Below, one piece after another: positions 8,823-17,039 of a DNA stretch of 64,000 nt (position 1 is its first letter; each line of letters opens with the position of its first letter). The position numbers and the translations under genes were made by a program. The DNA lies in NCBI RefSeq assembly GCF_001687105.1, contig NZ_CP014595.1, positions 1,566,001 through 1,630,000 of the forward strand, given 5' to 3'. The notes beneath the pieces are model-generated. The model was not told where the DNA came from and did not search any database. It was given only the letters and a program-made list of their open reading frames with translations. The DNA comes from Salipiger sp. CCB-MM3. GTDB lineage: Bacteria; Pseudomonadota; Alphaproteobacteria; Rhodobacterales; Rhodobacteraceae.

Positions 8823-10043
8823 ATGTCCGCGCCCAAGAAAGTCGTCCTGGCCTATTCCGGGGGCCTCGACACCTCGATCATCCTGAAATGGCTGCAAGCC
8901 GAATACGGCTGCGAGGTTGTCACCTTCACCGCCGATCTCGGTCAGGGGGAAGAGCTGGAACCCGCCCGCGCCAAGGCAGAGATGCTGGGCGTGAGTGAAA
9001 TTTACATCGAAGACCTGCGCGAAGAGTTCGTGCGTGATTTCGTCTTCCCGATGTTCCGCGCCAACGCGCTTTACGAGGGGCTCTACCTGCTGGGCACCTC
9101 GATCGCCCGCCCGCTGATCTCCAAGCGCCTTGTCGAGATCGCCGCCGCGACCGGTGCCGATGCCGTCGCCCATGGCGCCACCGGCAAGGGCAACGATCAG
9201 GTCCGCTTCGAGCTGGCCTGCTACGCGCTGAACCCCGACATCAAGGTGATCGCGCCGTGGCGCCTGTGGGATCTCACCTCGCGCACGAAGCTCATCGACT
9301 TCGCCGAGAAGAACCAGATCCCGATCGCCAAGGACAAGCGCGGCGAAGCGCCCTTCTCGGTCGATGCGAACCTTCTGCACACCTCCTCCGAGGGCAAGGT
9401 GCTGGAGAACCCCGCCGAGCAGGCCCCCGACTACGTGCTGCAGCGCACCGTGCCGGTCGAGCAGGCGCCGAACGAGCCCGAGTATATCGAAGTGACCTTC
9501 GAAAAGGGTGACGCCGTGGCGATCAACGGCGAGGCGATGTCGCCCGCGACGATCCTCACCAAGCTCAACGAGCTGGGCGGCAAGCACGGCATCGGCGTTC
9601 TGGACCTCGTGGAAAACCGTTTCGTCGGCATGAAGTCGCGCGGCATCTACGAGACCCCGGGCGGCACCGTGCTGCTCGAAGCGCACCGCGGCATCGAGCA
9701 GATCACGCTGGATTCCGGCGCCGGTCACCTCAAGGATTCGATCATGCCGCGCTACGCCGAGCTGATCTACAACGGCTTCTGGTTCTCGCCCGAGCGCGAG
9801 ATGCTGCAGGCGCTGATCGACAAGAGCCAAGAGCACGTCAGCGGCACCGTCCGCCTGAAGCTCTACAAGGGCTCGGCGCGCACCGTGGCGCGCTGGTCGG
9901 ATCACTCGCTGTACTCCGAGGCGCATGTGACTTTTGAGGATGACGCCGGTGCCTACGACCAGCAGGACGCGGCGGGCTTCATCCAGCTCAACGCCCTGCG
10001 CCTGAAGCTGCTGGCCGCGCGGAACCGCCGCCTGAAAGGCTGA
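8823..10043 (+). CDS. argG: argininosuccinate synthase
   Basis: ATP-dependent ligation of citrulline and aspartate in arginine biosynthesis (406 residues, usual length). The N-terminus carries the ATP-pyrophosphatase loop [10 protein letters not shown], followed by [13 protein letters not shown] and further strongly conserved ArgG blocks to the end. Two nearby ATGs (8817 and 8823) are in frame; the second is better placed relative to GAGGGA at 8811-8816. A strong terminator lies 27 bases after the stop, so it is probably monocistronic. Confidence 0.96.
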   Translation: MSAPKKVVLAYSGGLDTSIILKWLQAEYGCEVVTFTADLGQGEELEPARAKAEMLGVSEIYIEDLREEFVRDFVFPMFRANALYEGLYLLGTSIARPLISKRLVEIAAATGADAVAHGATGKGNDQVRFELACYALNPDIKVIAPWRLWDLTSRTKLIDFAEKNQIPIAKDKRGEAPFSVDANLLHTSSEGKVLENPAEQAPDYVLQRTVPVEQAPNEPEYIEVTFEKGDAVAINGEAMSPATILTKLNELGGKHGIGVLDLVENRFVGMKSRGIYETPGGTVLLEAHRGIEQITLDSGAGHLKDSIMPRYAELIYNGFWFSPEREMLQALIDKSQEHVSGTVRLKLYKGSARTVARWSDHSLYSEAHVTFEDDAGAYDQQDAAGFIQLNALRLKLLAARNRRLKG

Positions 10044-10069
10044 GCCCTTTCCCAGCGCTGACCCGAATG

Positions 10070-10106
10070 ATCCCCGCCGGACATGCCTCCGGCGGGGATA
10101 TTTTTT
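10070..10106 (+). terminator. rho-independent terminator of argG
   Basis: A perfect 12-base stem (10070-10081 with 10088-10099) closes a six-base loop and is followed by a run of six T residues. The stem sequence resembles the maeB terminator at 14611-14638. Confidence 0.92.
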
Positions 10107-10200
10107 CCAAGAGGAAGATCACAAGCTCCGCTGCTTCCTCTTGGTCGAAATATCCCGGGGGAGACGCGCGCAGCGCGGCGGGGGCGGAGCCCCTTTCTTC
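10107..10200. repeat. dispersed palindromic intergenic repeat, copy 1
   Basis: An 11-base inverted repeat (10107-10117 with 10134-10144, CCAAGAGGAAG) is followed by AAATATCCCGGGGGAG, a GC-rich palindrome (GCGCGCAGCGCG) and a GGGGCGGAGCCCC palindrome. The second half matches 13636-13687 on the opposite strand. No coding potential is seen. Confidence 0.7.
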
Positions 10201-10272
10201 CATAGGTACGCCCCCGCCTCCCGCTCCGCCGCACACTGCGGTAGGCTCGCCCGCGCAGGCGGAGGGCACGAC

Positions 10273-10689
10273 ATGGCAGAACTTCAGGAATTCATCGACG
10301 CACAGGCGCAGGTCTGGCCGCAGGTGACGCGCGAGCTGCGGCAGGGGCAGAAGGTCACCCATTGGATCTGGTGGGTGTTTCCGCAATTGGCCGAGCTCGG
10401 CCGCTCTCCCCGCGCGCGCCATTTCGGTCTGCGCGACGCCGCCGAGGCACAGGCCTATCTCGCGCATCCGCTGCTCGGGGCGCGGCTCGAGGAATGCGCG
10501 GGGCTGCTTCTGCTTCATGAAGGCAAGACACCCGAAGCGATCCTCGGGCCGGTCGATGCTTTGAAGGTGCGCTCCTGCATGACGCTGTTTGAGGCGCTGC
10601 CATCCGCGCCCGGCGTCTTCGCCGAGGTGCTCGACACGCTCTATGAGGGCAGCCGCTGCCCGGTGACAAGCGCCGCACTGGCAGGCTGA
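10273..10689 (+). CDS. DUF1810 family protein
   Basis: A 138-residue protein of the DUF1810 family, recognised from the block THWIWWVFPQLAELGRSP followed by RHFGLRDAAEAQAYLAHPLL and the KVRSCMTLFEAL element. The biochemical role of the family is not established; some members are linked to macrodomain-type ADP-ribose chemistry, which cannot be judged here. The ATG at 10273 has GGAGGG at ideal spacing. It stands alone between a repeat and a long gene-free stretch. Confidence 0.85.
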   Translation: MAELQEFIDAQAQVWPQVTRELRQGQKVTHWIWWVFPQLAELGRSPRARHFGLRDAAEAQAYLAHPLLGARLEECAGLLLLHEGKTPEAILGPVDALKVRSCMTLFEALPSAPGVFAEVLDTLYEGSRCPVTSAALAG

Positions 10690-10725
10690 AGCGGCAGACA
10701 CATCATTCTGAAGAACAAATAAAAA

Positions 10726-10780
10726 GTCCTGAAGGACAAATAAAAATGGCCGCTTCCGGTCACGACACCGGAAGCGGCCA
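10726..10780 (-). terminator. two tandem minus-strand terminators
   Basis: Read on the minus strand, a perfect 14-base stem (10767-10780 with 10747-10760, loop of six) is followed by TTTTTATTTGTCC. Directly after comes a smaller stem (GTCCT/AGGAC, 10726-10737) with its own TTTTTATTTGTTC tail. Both point away from the sulfotransferase gene and would stop transcripts crossing 10781-11190. Confidence 0.75.
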
Positions 10781-11190
10781 AGGACGTGCAAAGGTGGGGA
10801 TACGCAAGCACGCCCTTGCAAGGGGACGCCGGACAAGCCGCGATTGTGCGACCAAAGCCCGCGTCCGATCCCGAATTTCAAACCGTTTTTATTTACCGTC
10901 TTGTTCCGTGGCCCACTGCGTCAACTTGCACCACACATCTTAATAAAACCTAAGACGCGGCAGACCTCGGGCGGCTCAACTCGTACCGTTACCCTTACGC
11001 CGTCCAGCAACCCACAGGAGCAAAGCGGGCTATTTCGCACGGCGCTTTCCTATACACGCAGGGCTCACACGGTGAGTTTCAGCGGCTCGAAGTTTTTTCT
11101 ACATTTTTTGTGAATCTTTTTCGGGCGCGTGTTTGCCAGCCCCCGCAAGGCTTGGCGGGGGCGCTACGGAACACCCCCGCCGCGCTACGC
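10781..11190 (-). other. gene-free stretch, possible untranslated RNA
   Basis: The 501 bases between the DUF1810 and sulfotransferase genes contain no open frame that looks coding. The stretch is richer in A and T than its neighbours around 10880-10960 and 11090-11125. A hairpin with 8-base arms (11139-11146 with 11155-11162) lies just past the sulfotransferase stop but lacks a T-run. The tandem terminators at 10726-10780 suggest a minus-strand transcript covers the region, either a long 3' UTR or a separate small RNA. No known RNA family was recognised. Confidence 0.35.
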
Positions 11191-11904
11191 TCAGAGCGCC
11201 TCGGCGCGGAGCCGTTCGTAGAGCGGCAGCGCCTCATCGGCGACCTGCGCCGCCTCTCCGGAGAGCTCGGGCAGCGGCCCTTCGGCACCAGCAAAACCGG
11301 TCGAGCGATGCACCGAGCCATACCAATGCGGTGCCCAGACGCCGTCCTGCGCATGGCCGCCGGCGGGCCACGACAGCATCGCCGGATCGAAGCTGAGGCC
11401 GATGGCGGCGCACAGGCGGCGCAGCATGACCTCGGGATCGCGCCGGATGTCGGCGCTGTCGATCACCACAGGGCTTTGCCCGGCGGCGCGCATCTCGTCA
11501 TAAAGCTCGGCCTGCTGGCGAAACCCCATGTCCTCGGCGGTGGCCGCCTCCCAGCCCTTGGTGAAACTGGCCACCACGCGCGCCGGGTGGCGGATCAGGA
11601 AGACGTTGACGCAGTTCGCCATGAAGCCACGCGGAATGCCGTCGATCATGTGCTGTACCATGTGCTTGTGGTACACATGCGGCTTGCCGCCGGGGATCGG
11701 CCCGAGCAGGCTCTGTGCCACCTCTTCGGCGCTCTCGGGGCGGCTTTGCTTGATCGCCTCGCCCATCGGATGATCGAGGCCCGTGAGCCGCAGGTAGGGG
11801 CCGTAAAAGGGCTCGTCCACCACGTGAAAATCGGCGCGATTGCCGAAGGAATACATCAGCGCCGTCGACAGATTGCGCGGCCCGGACCACATGGCCAGTC
11901 TCAT
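11191..11904 (-). CDS. sulfotransferase-like P-loop protein
   Basis: A 237-residue sulfotransferase-superfamily protein. The N-terminal MWSGPRNLSTALMYSF occupies the position of the PAPS 5'-phosphosulfate-binding loop, and VFLIRHPARVVASF is the 3'-phosphate-binding segment typical of sulfotransferases. The acceptor is unknown. The ATG at 11904 has GAGG eight bases upstream. It follows the class IV aminotransferase gene by 10 bases, so the two form an operon and may act on the same small molecule (inference). Confidence 0.8.
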   Translation of the reverse strand: MRLAMWSGPRNLSTALMYSFGNRADFHVVDEPFYGPYLRLTGLDHPMGEAIKQSRPESAEEVAQSLLGPIPGGKPHVYHKHMVQHMIDGIPRGFMANCVNVFLIRHPARVVASFTKGWEAATAEDMGFRQQAELYDEMRAAGQSPVVIDSADIRRDPEVMLRRLCAAIGLSFDPAMLSWPAGGHAQDGVWAPHWYGSVHRSTGFAGAEGPLPELSGEAAQVADEALPLYERLRAEAL

Positions 11905-11914
11905 TGGCAAAGCC

Positions 11915-12811
11915 TCACGGTTTCACAAGTTCCATATAAAGATCGCGGATGCGCTGTGTCACCGGGCCCATCTCGCCGCTGCCGATCCGCCGCCCGTCGA
12001 TCTCGGACACCGGGGTCTGCGCGCCGAAGGTGCCGGTTAGGAAGGCCTCGTCGGCACCATATGTATCGACCAGCGAGTAGTTGCGCTCGTGGACGGGAAT
12101 GCCATTGGCGCGGCAGAGGTCGATCACCTTCTGCCGGGTGATGCCGTTCATGCAATAATCGCCGGTGGAGGTCCAAACCTCGCCCTTGCGGACGATGAAG
12201 AAGTTGCAGGCGTTGGTGGTGTTCACGAAGCCATGCACGTCGAGCATCAGCGCCTCATCCGCGCCAGCCTTCTCGGCGGCGACACAGGCGAGGATGCAGT
12301 TGAGCTTGGAATGCGAGTTGAGCTTGGGATCCTGCGTCATCGGCAGACCGCGCTGGTGCGGCACGGTGGCAAGACGGATCGGGCGCGGGATCGAGGGCTT
12401 TGAATGCTCCATCAGGATCACCACGGTCGGCCCCTGCCGCGACAGCGCCGGATGCTGGAACGGGCGGGTCTTGAGGCCGCGGGTGATCATCAGGCGGCAA
12501 TGCGCGTCGGTGCTCATACCGTTGGCCGCCTGCGTCTCATGAAGCGCGGCGATCAGCGCGTCGCGGTTCATGCCGATGTCGAGGTCGATGGCCAGCGCCG
12601 CCTCGAACAGCCGGTCGAGATGCTCGTCCAGAAAGCACCAGCGCCCGTCATAGAGCCGCAGCCCCTCCCATATGCCATCGCCCAGCATGAACCCCGAATC
12701 ATAGACCGAGACCAGCGCCTCGGCTTTGGGTTTCAGCGTGCCATTGACCCAGATCTGGATCGTCTCGTTGCGGAGGTCCTCCTCCGCCTGATGCGTGGTG
12801 ATCTTGTCCAT
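11915..12811 (-). CDS. PLP class IV aminotransferase (BCAT/D-amino-acid type)
   Basis: A 298-residue fold-type IV aminotransferase. Recognisable blocks are VSVYDSGFMLGDGIWEGLR near the N-terminus, the QDPKLNSHSKLN region where the catalytic lysine lies, GADEALMLDVHGFVNTTNAC (cofactor phosphate binding) and NGITRQKVIDLC. Substrate choice among branched-chain amino acids, D-amino acids or aminodeoxychorismate cannot be made from these motifs. Pairing with a sulfotransferase-like gene argues against plain IlvE duty. ATG at 12811. Confidence 0.85.
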   Translation of the reverse strand: MDKITTHQAEEDLRNETIQIWVNGTLKPKAEALVSVYDSGFMLGDGIWEGLRLYDGRWCFLDEHLDRLFEAALAIDLDIGMNRDALIAALHETQAANGMSTDAHCRLMITRGLKTRPFQHPALSRQGPTVVILMEHSKPSIPRPIRLATVPHQRGLPMTQDPKLNSHSKLNCILACVAAEKAGADEALMLDVHGFVNTTNACNFFIVRKGEVWTSTGDYCMNGITRQKVIDLCRANGIPVHERNYSLVDTYGADEAFLTGTFGAQTPVSEIDGRRIGSGEMGPVTQRIRDLYMELVKP

Positions 12812-12989
12812 GCAGGCACGCTAGGGCCGCCGCTGGCGAAGGGAAAGCCCCATGATGACCCCCCGTGATAAAGCCGCGAGATCAGGCCGTGCCGCGGAAC
12901 AGTGGCTGTCACCAAGCGGTGAGCCGCGCGGATTTTGATTGATCGAACCGGCCCGCGCCCGCAGCCTGAGGCAAAGCGGAGGAGAGATC

Positions 12990-13637
12990 ATGAAACGGCT
13001 GCTGATGAAATGCCTGCTGGGCCTTGCGCTGGCGGCGCCCGCATTTGCCCTGCCCGCGGCAGTTCGGGCCGGAGAGATCGTGGTCGCCGGCGGCTGTTTC
13101 TGGTGCGTCGAAGCCGATTTCGAGAAGGTGAAAGGCGTGCGCGAGGCGGTCTCGGGATATACCGGCGGGAGGACCGCCAACCCCAGCTACAAACAGGTCA
13201 GCGCGGGCGGCACCGGGCATTATGAGGCGGTGCGCATCATCTTCGATGACGCCCGCGTCTCGGCAGAGGAGCTTTACGCGCTGTTCTTCCGCTCGATCGA
13301 CCCGACCGACGCGGGCGGGCAATTCTGCGACAGGGGTGAGAGCTATCGCACTGCAATCTTCGTCACTGGCGGGGCGCAGCGCGCCGCAGCGGAAACCGCG
13401 AAAGCTCAGGCGCAGGCCGCCTTGGGGAAAAAGATCGTCACCCCGATCCTGCCCGCGGGGCGCTTCTGGCCAGCCGAGGGCTATCATCAGGATTACTACA
13501 AGGGCGACAGTCTCGTGCTGACCCGCTTCGGCCCGCTCCGGCAGGCCTCTGCCTATAAGCGCTATCGCGAGGCCTGCGGGCGGGATGCCCGGGTGCGGCA
13601 GCTTTGGGGCAGCGCCGCGCCCTTTGCCGGGGGCTGA
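12990..13637 (+). CDS. msrA: exported peptide-methionine (S)-S-oxide reductase
   Basis: Repairs oxidised methionine (S-epimer) in proteins. The catalytic motif GGCFWCVE gives the active cysteine at about residue 36, and GYHQDYY closes the active site. Residues 1-27 ([20 protein letters not shown] onward) look like a Sec signal peptide, so the enzyme probably works in the periplasm. The ATG at 12990 follows the strong ribosome site GGAGGAGAG. The gene stands alone and converges on the kinase gene across a dispersed repeat. Confidence 0.92.
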   Translation: MKRLLMKCLLGLALAAPAFALPAAVRAGEIVVAGGCFWCVEADFEKVKGVREAVSGYTGGRTANPSYKQVSAGGTGHYEAVRIIFDDARVSAEELYALFFRSIDPTDAGGQFCDRGESYRTAIFVTGGAQRAAAETAKAQAQAALGKKIVTPILPAGRFWPAEGYHQDYYKGDSLVLTRFGPLRQASAYKRYREACGRDARVRQLWGSAAPFAGG

Positions 13638-13690
13638 GGGGCTCTGCCCCGTCCGCTGACGCGGACTCCCCGGGATATTTGCGTCTAGAC
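13636..13690. repeat. dispersed palindromic intergenic repeat, copy 2
   Basis: Read on the minus strand it gives AAATATCCCGGGGAG, a GTCCGCG/CGCGGAC-type palindrome and GGGGCAGAGCCCC, matching the unit at 10150-10196 in order and spacing. It sits between convergent genes and overlaps the msrA stop region. Confidence 0.65.
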
Positions 13691-13704
13691 GAAGCCGAAA
13701 TCGC

Positions 13705-14577
13705 TTAGAAGCGGTGCTCGGTGACGTCCTTGAGGTCGGGGATGACGTCGGCGGTGCCCTCGCGCATGACCATCAGCGCGGCGGCGCGCTGCGCCAGCTC
13801 GATCGCCGTCGCCATCGGCAGCGCCCGGTCGAGCCCGGCCAGCAGGTAGCCGGTGAAGGTGTCTCCCGCGCCGGTGGTGTCCACCGGGGTGACCGGCAGC
13901 GCGGCGAAATTGCGGCTCTCGCCGCTGTCGGTGTTGATCCAGCGGCAGCCCTTGGCGCCCAGCGTCACCACCACGTCGCGCACCGGAATACTCTCGATGC
14001 CCTGCCCCGTCGCCTCTTCGAGCTGCGCCGCCTCGACCTCGTTGAGCACCAGCAGATCGAGCAGCGGCAGCACGGCGGTCACCGCCTCGGCATCGAAGGG
14101 TGCCGCCGCATAGGCCACACGAAGTCCCCGCCGCGAGGCAATCTCGGCGGCCTCGCGCTGCAGGTTGGTCTCGTTCTGGAACACGAAGATGTCCTCGGGT
14201 CCGGCCTCTTCGAGACCGGCCTCGACCCGCTCCACCGACAGCGCGCGGTTGGCACCGGGGTGGATCAGGATCGAATTCTCCGCCTCGGCATCGAGCATGA
14301 TGATGGCATGGCCGGTGGCCTCCTCGATCACCGCGATCTGCCGCGTGTCGACGCCATATTCGGTCAGCCGCTCGATCGCCCAGCGCCCATCGGGGCCGAC
14401 CGCCCCAAGATGCACCACCCGCGCCCCGGCCCGCGCCGCAGCCACCGACATATTGGCGCCCTTGCCGCCCAGCCCGCGCGTCAGCCGGCTGGTCGCCAGC
14501 GTCTCGCCCGGCGCCAGCAGATGCGGCAGCCGATAGGTCATGTCGGCATTGATCGACCCGAGGTTGAAGATCGCCAT
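13705..14577 (-). CDS. rbsK: ribokinase-family (PfkB) sugar kinase
   Basis: A 290-residue PfkB kinase most like ribokinase. It has the N-terminal substrate motif GSINADMTYRLP, GGKGANMSVAAARAGA (PfkB signature 1) and the C-terminal anion-hole/catalytic motif DTTGAGDTFTGYL with the base Asp. Ribokinase phosphorylates D-ribose at O5. No ribose transporter gene is adjacent, so the sugar is assigned by similarity only. The ATG at 14577 begins at the conserved first strand. It lies downstream of maeB, from which a terminator separates it. Confidence 0.85.
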   Translation of the reverse strand: MAIFNLGSINADMTYRLPHLLAPGETLATSRLTRGLGGKGANMSVAAARAGARVVHLGAVGPDGRWAIERLTEYGVDTRQIAVIEEATGHAIIMLDAEAENSILIHPGANRALSVERVEAGLEEAGPEDIFVFQNETNLQREAAEIASRRGLRVAYAAAPFDAEAVTAVLPLLDLLVLNEVEAAQLEEATGQGIESIPVRDVVVTLGAKGCRWINTDSGESRNFAALPVTPVDTTGAGDTFTGYLLAGLDRALPMATAIELAQRAAALMVMREGTADVIPDLKDVTEHRF

Positions 14578-14606
14578 GCTGCGCCCTGCCCTTTCATCTT
14601 TCTCAG

Positions 14607-14638
14607 AAATACTCCCGCCGGAGGCATCCGGCAGGAGT
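14607..14638 (-). terminator. terminator of maeB
   Basis: On the minus strand a 12-base stem (14627-14638 with 14611-14622, one G-T pair) with a four-base loop is followed by ATTTCTG. It lies 12 bases after the maeB stop and shares the GCCGGA...TCCGGCGGG core with the argG terminator. Confidence 0.75.
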
Positions 14639-14650
14639 CATCAATGTGGA

Positions 14651-16906
14651 TCAGCCGACCTTGCAGGCCGCCAGAACCGCCATGTTGAGGATGTCATTGG
14701 CGGTCATCGTCGTCGAGCAAATCTGGATCGAACTGTCGATGCCTGCGAGGATCGGGCCGATCACCGTCGCCCCCGCCATCTCCTGCATCAGTTTGACCGA
14801 GATCGAGGCCGAGTGCCGCGCCGGCACCACGAGGATGTTCGCCGGGCCGCTCAGGCGCTGGAACGGGTAGTTCTCTTGCGCGCGGGTGTTGAGCGCCACA
14901 TCCACGGTCATCTCGCCTTCGTATTCGAAGTCGACGCCGCGCTGGTCGAGAACCATCGGCGCGCGATGCATCTTCGAGGCGCGTTCCGACACCGGATAGC
15001 CAAAGGTCGAGAAGGACACGAAGGCCACCCGCGGCTCGAGCCCGAGGTGCCGCGCGACACCCGCGGCGCGCTCTGCGATATTCGCCAGATCTTCGGCTTC
15101 GGGCCATTCATGCACCAGCGTGTCGCTGATCAGCACGATGCGGCCCTTGTGCAGCAGCGCGGTGACGCCCGCCACGCCGCTTTCGGCATCGGCGTCGAAC
15201 ACCTGATTGATCGCTTCCATCACATGCGCCGACTTGCGCGTCGCGCCGGTGATCAGACCGTCGCCATGGCCATGCGCCAGCAGCAGCGAGGCGAACACAT
15301 GGCGATCGCGCGCCGCCAGACGGTGCACATCCTGCCGGTCGTAGCCCTTGCGCTGCAGGCGCTGGTAGAGAAACTCCTTGTAGGTCTCGAGGTGCTCGGT
15401 GTTGGCGGCGTTGACCACCTTGATCTCGCGCACCGCATCGGCAAGGCCGCTGGCCTCGAGCTTCTCTTTCACATCCGCCTCGCGGCCCACGACGATCGCC
15501 TTGCCGAAGCCGTTGCGCTGATACATGACCGCGGCGCGCAACACGCGCGGGTCGTCGCCCTCGGCAAAGATCATCCGCGCCTGCGCGGCCCGTGCCCGGC
15601 TGTTGATGCTGCGCAACACCGAGGCGGTGGGATCCATACGGCCCATGAGGCCCGCCTGATAGGCATCCATGTCGATGATCGGACGGCGCGCCGCGCCGGT
15701 GTCCATGCCCGCTTTGGCGACGGCGGGCGGAATGCGGTGGATGAGGCGCGGATCAAACGGCGTGGGGATGATGTAATCACGCCCGAAGGTCAGCGATTTG
15801 CCATAGGCCAGCGCCACCTCGTCCGGCACATCCTCGCGCGCCAGTTCGGCCAGCGCCTCGGCGCAGGCGATCTTCATCTCGTCGTTGATCGAGCGCGCGT
15901 GAATGTCGAGCGCGCCGCGGAAGAGATAGGGAAAGCCCAGAACGTTGTTCACCTGGTTCGGGTAGTCCGAGCGGCCGGTGGCGACGATGGCATCGACGCG
16001 CACCTCGTGCGCCTCTTCGGGGGTGATCTCGGGATCGGGGTTGGCCATGGCGAAAATCACCGGGTTGTCGGCCATGCTTTTCACCATGTCCTGCGTCACC
16101 GCGCCCTTGGCAGACACACCAAGGAAGACATCGGCGCCAACCATCGCCTCTTCGAGCGTGCGCAGCGAGGTGTTGGCCGCATGGGCCGACTTCCACTGGT
16201 TCATGCCCTCGGTGCGGCCCTGATAGATCACGCCCTTGGTGTCGCACATGATGCAATTGTCATGCTGCGCGCCCATGGACTTCAGCAGCTCGAGACAGGC
16301 GATGCCCGCCGCGCCCGCGCCGTTGAGCACGATCTTCACCTCTTCGATCTTCTTGCCCGAGAGATGCAGCGCGTTGATCAGGCCCGCGGCGCAGATCACC
16401 GCCGTGCCGTGCTGGTCGTCGTGGAAGACCGGGATGTCCATCTCTTCCTTCAGGCGCTGCTCGATAATGAAGCATTCGGGCGCCTTGATGTCCTCGAGGT
16501 TGATACCGCCGAAGGTCGGCCCCATCAGTTTGCAGGCCTTGATGAATTCCTCGGGGTCCTCGGTGTCCAGTTCGATGTCGACCGAGTTCACATCGGCAAA
16601 GCGCTTGAAGAGCACCGATTTGCCTTCCATCACCGGCTTGCCGCCGAGCGCGCCAAGATTGCCGAGACCCAGCACCGCGGTACCGTTCGAGATCACCGCA
16701 ACGAGGTTGCCCTTGTTGGTGTAATCATAGGCCAGCTCGGGGTTTTCGGCGATTTCCTCGCAGGGCACGGCGACGCCGGGCGAATAGGCAAGGCTCAGGT
16801 CGCGCTGCGTGGTCATCGGCACTGTGGCCTGCACTTCCCACTTGCCGGGCGTCGGCTCGAGATGGAAGGCCAGCGCCTCTTCACGGGTGAACTTGGATTT
16901 CGACAT
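14651..16906 (-). CDS. maeB: NADP-dependent malic enzyme with phosphotransacetylase-like domain
   Basis: Oxidative decarboxylation of malate to pyruvate. The protein of 751 residues is the long MaeB form: a malic-enzyme half (PGVAVPCEEI, FHDDQHGTA, NAD(P)-binding NGAGAAGIACLE) followed from about residue 430 by a phosphate-acetyltransferase-like domain. That domain is usually regulatory rather than catalytic in this family. The ATG at 16906 matches the family N-terminus. It diverges from mutS and is closed by its own terminator. Confidence 0.95.
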   Translation of the reverse strand: MSKSKFTREEALAFHLEPTPGKWEVQATVPMTTQRDLSLAYSPGVAVPCEEIAENPELAYDYTNKGNLVAVISNGTAVLGLGNLGALGGKPVMEGKSVLFKRFADVNSVDIELDTEDPEEFIKACKLMGPTFGGINLEDIKAPECFIIEQRLKEEMDIPVFHDDQHGTAVICAAGLINALHLSGKKIEEVKIVLNGAGAAGIACLELLKSMGAQHDNCIMCDTKGVIYQGRTEGMNQWKSAHAANTSLRTLEEAMVGADVFLGVSAKGAVTQDMVKSMADNPVIFAMANPDPEITPEEAHEVRVDAIVATGRSDYPNQVNNVLGFPYLFRGALDIHARSINDEMKIACAEALAELAREDVPDEVALAYGKSLTFGRDYIIPTPFDPRLIHRIPPAVAKAGMDTGAARRPIIDMDAYQAGLMGRMDPTASVLRSINSRARAAQARMIFAEGDDPRVLRAAVMYQRNGFGKAIVVGREADVKEKLEASGLADAVREIKVVNAANTEHLETYKEFLYQRLQRKGYDRQDVHRLAARDRHVFASLLLAHGHGDGLITGATRKSAHVMEAINQVFDADAESGVAGVTALLHKGRIVLISDTLVHEWPEAEDLANIAERAAGVARHLGLEPRVAFVSFSTFGYPVSERASKMHRAPMVLDQRGVDFEYEGEMTVDVALNTRAQENYPFQRLSGPANILVVPARHSASISVKLMQEMAGATVIGPILAGIDSSIQICSTTMTANDILNMAVLAACKVG

Positions 16907-17039
16907 GAGCGTGCTTCCCTCGACTATGAGCGGCGTTCCTCTTAGCGCAGGGGAAGGCTCTGCTCAACTGATTGCATTTCGCCTTTCGCCGCCCCTCGGG
17001 GCTTTGCTAAACCAGCACAAAGCAGCACTGGGGGACTAC

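Noticed and set aside
8691..9926. Upstream extension of the membrane-protein frame across argG
   Set aside because: The stretch is antisense to the highly conserved argG; the hydrophobic protein and a ribosome site begin only at 8690.
14540..16945. 801-codon open frame opposite maeB
   Set aside because: It is fully antisense to maeB, is His/Arg/Ala-rich as GC-rich shadow frames are, and has no ribosome site or recognisable domain.
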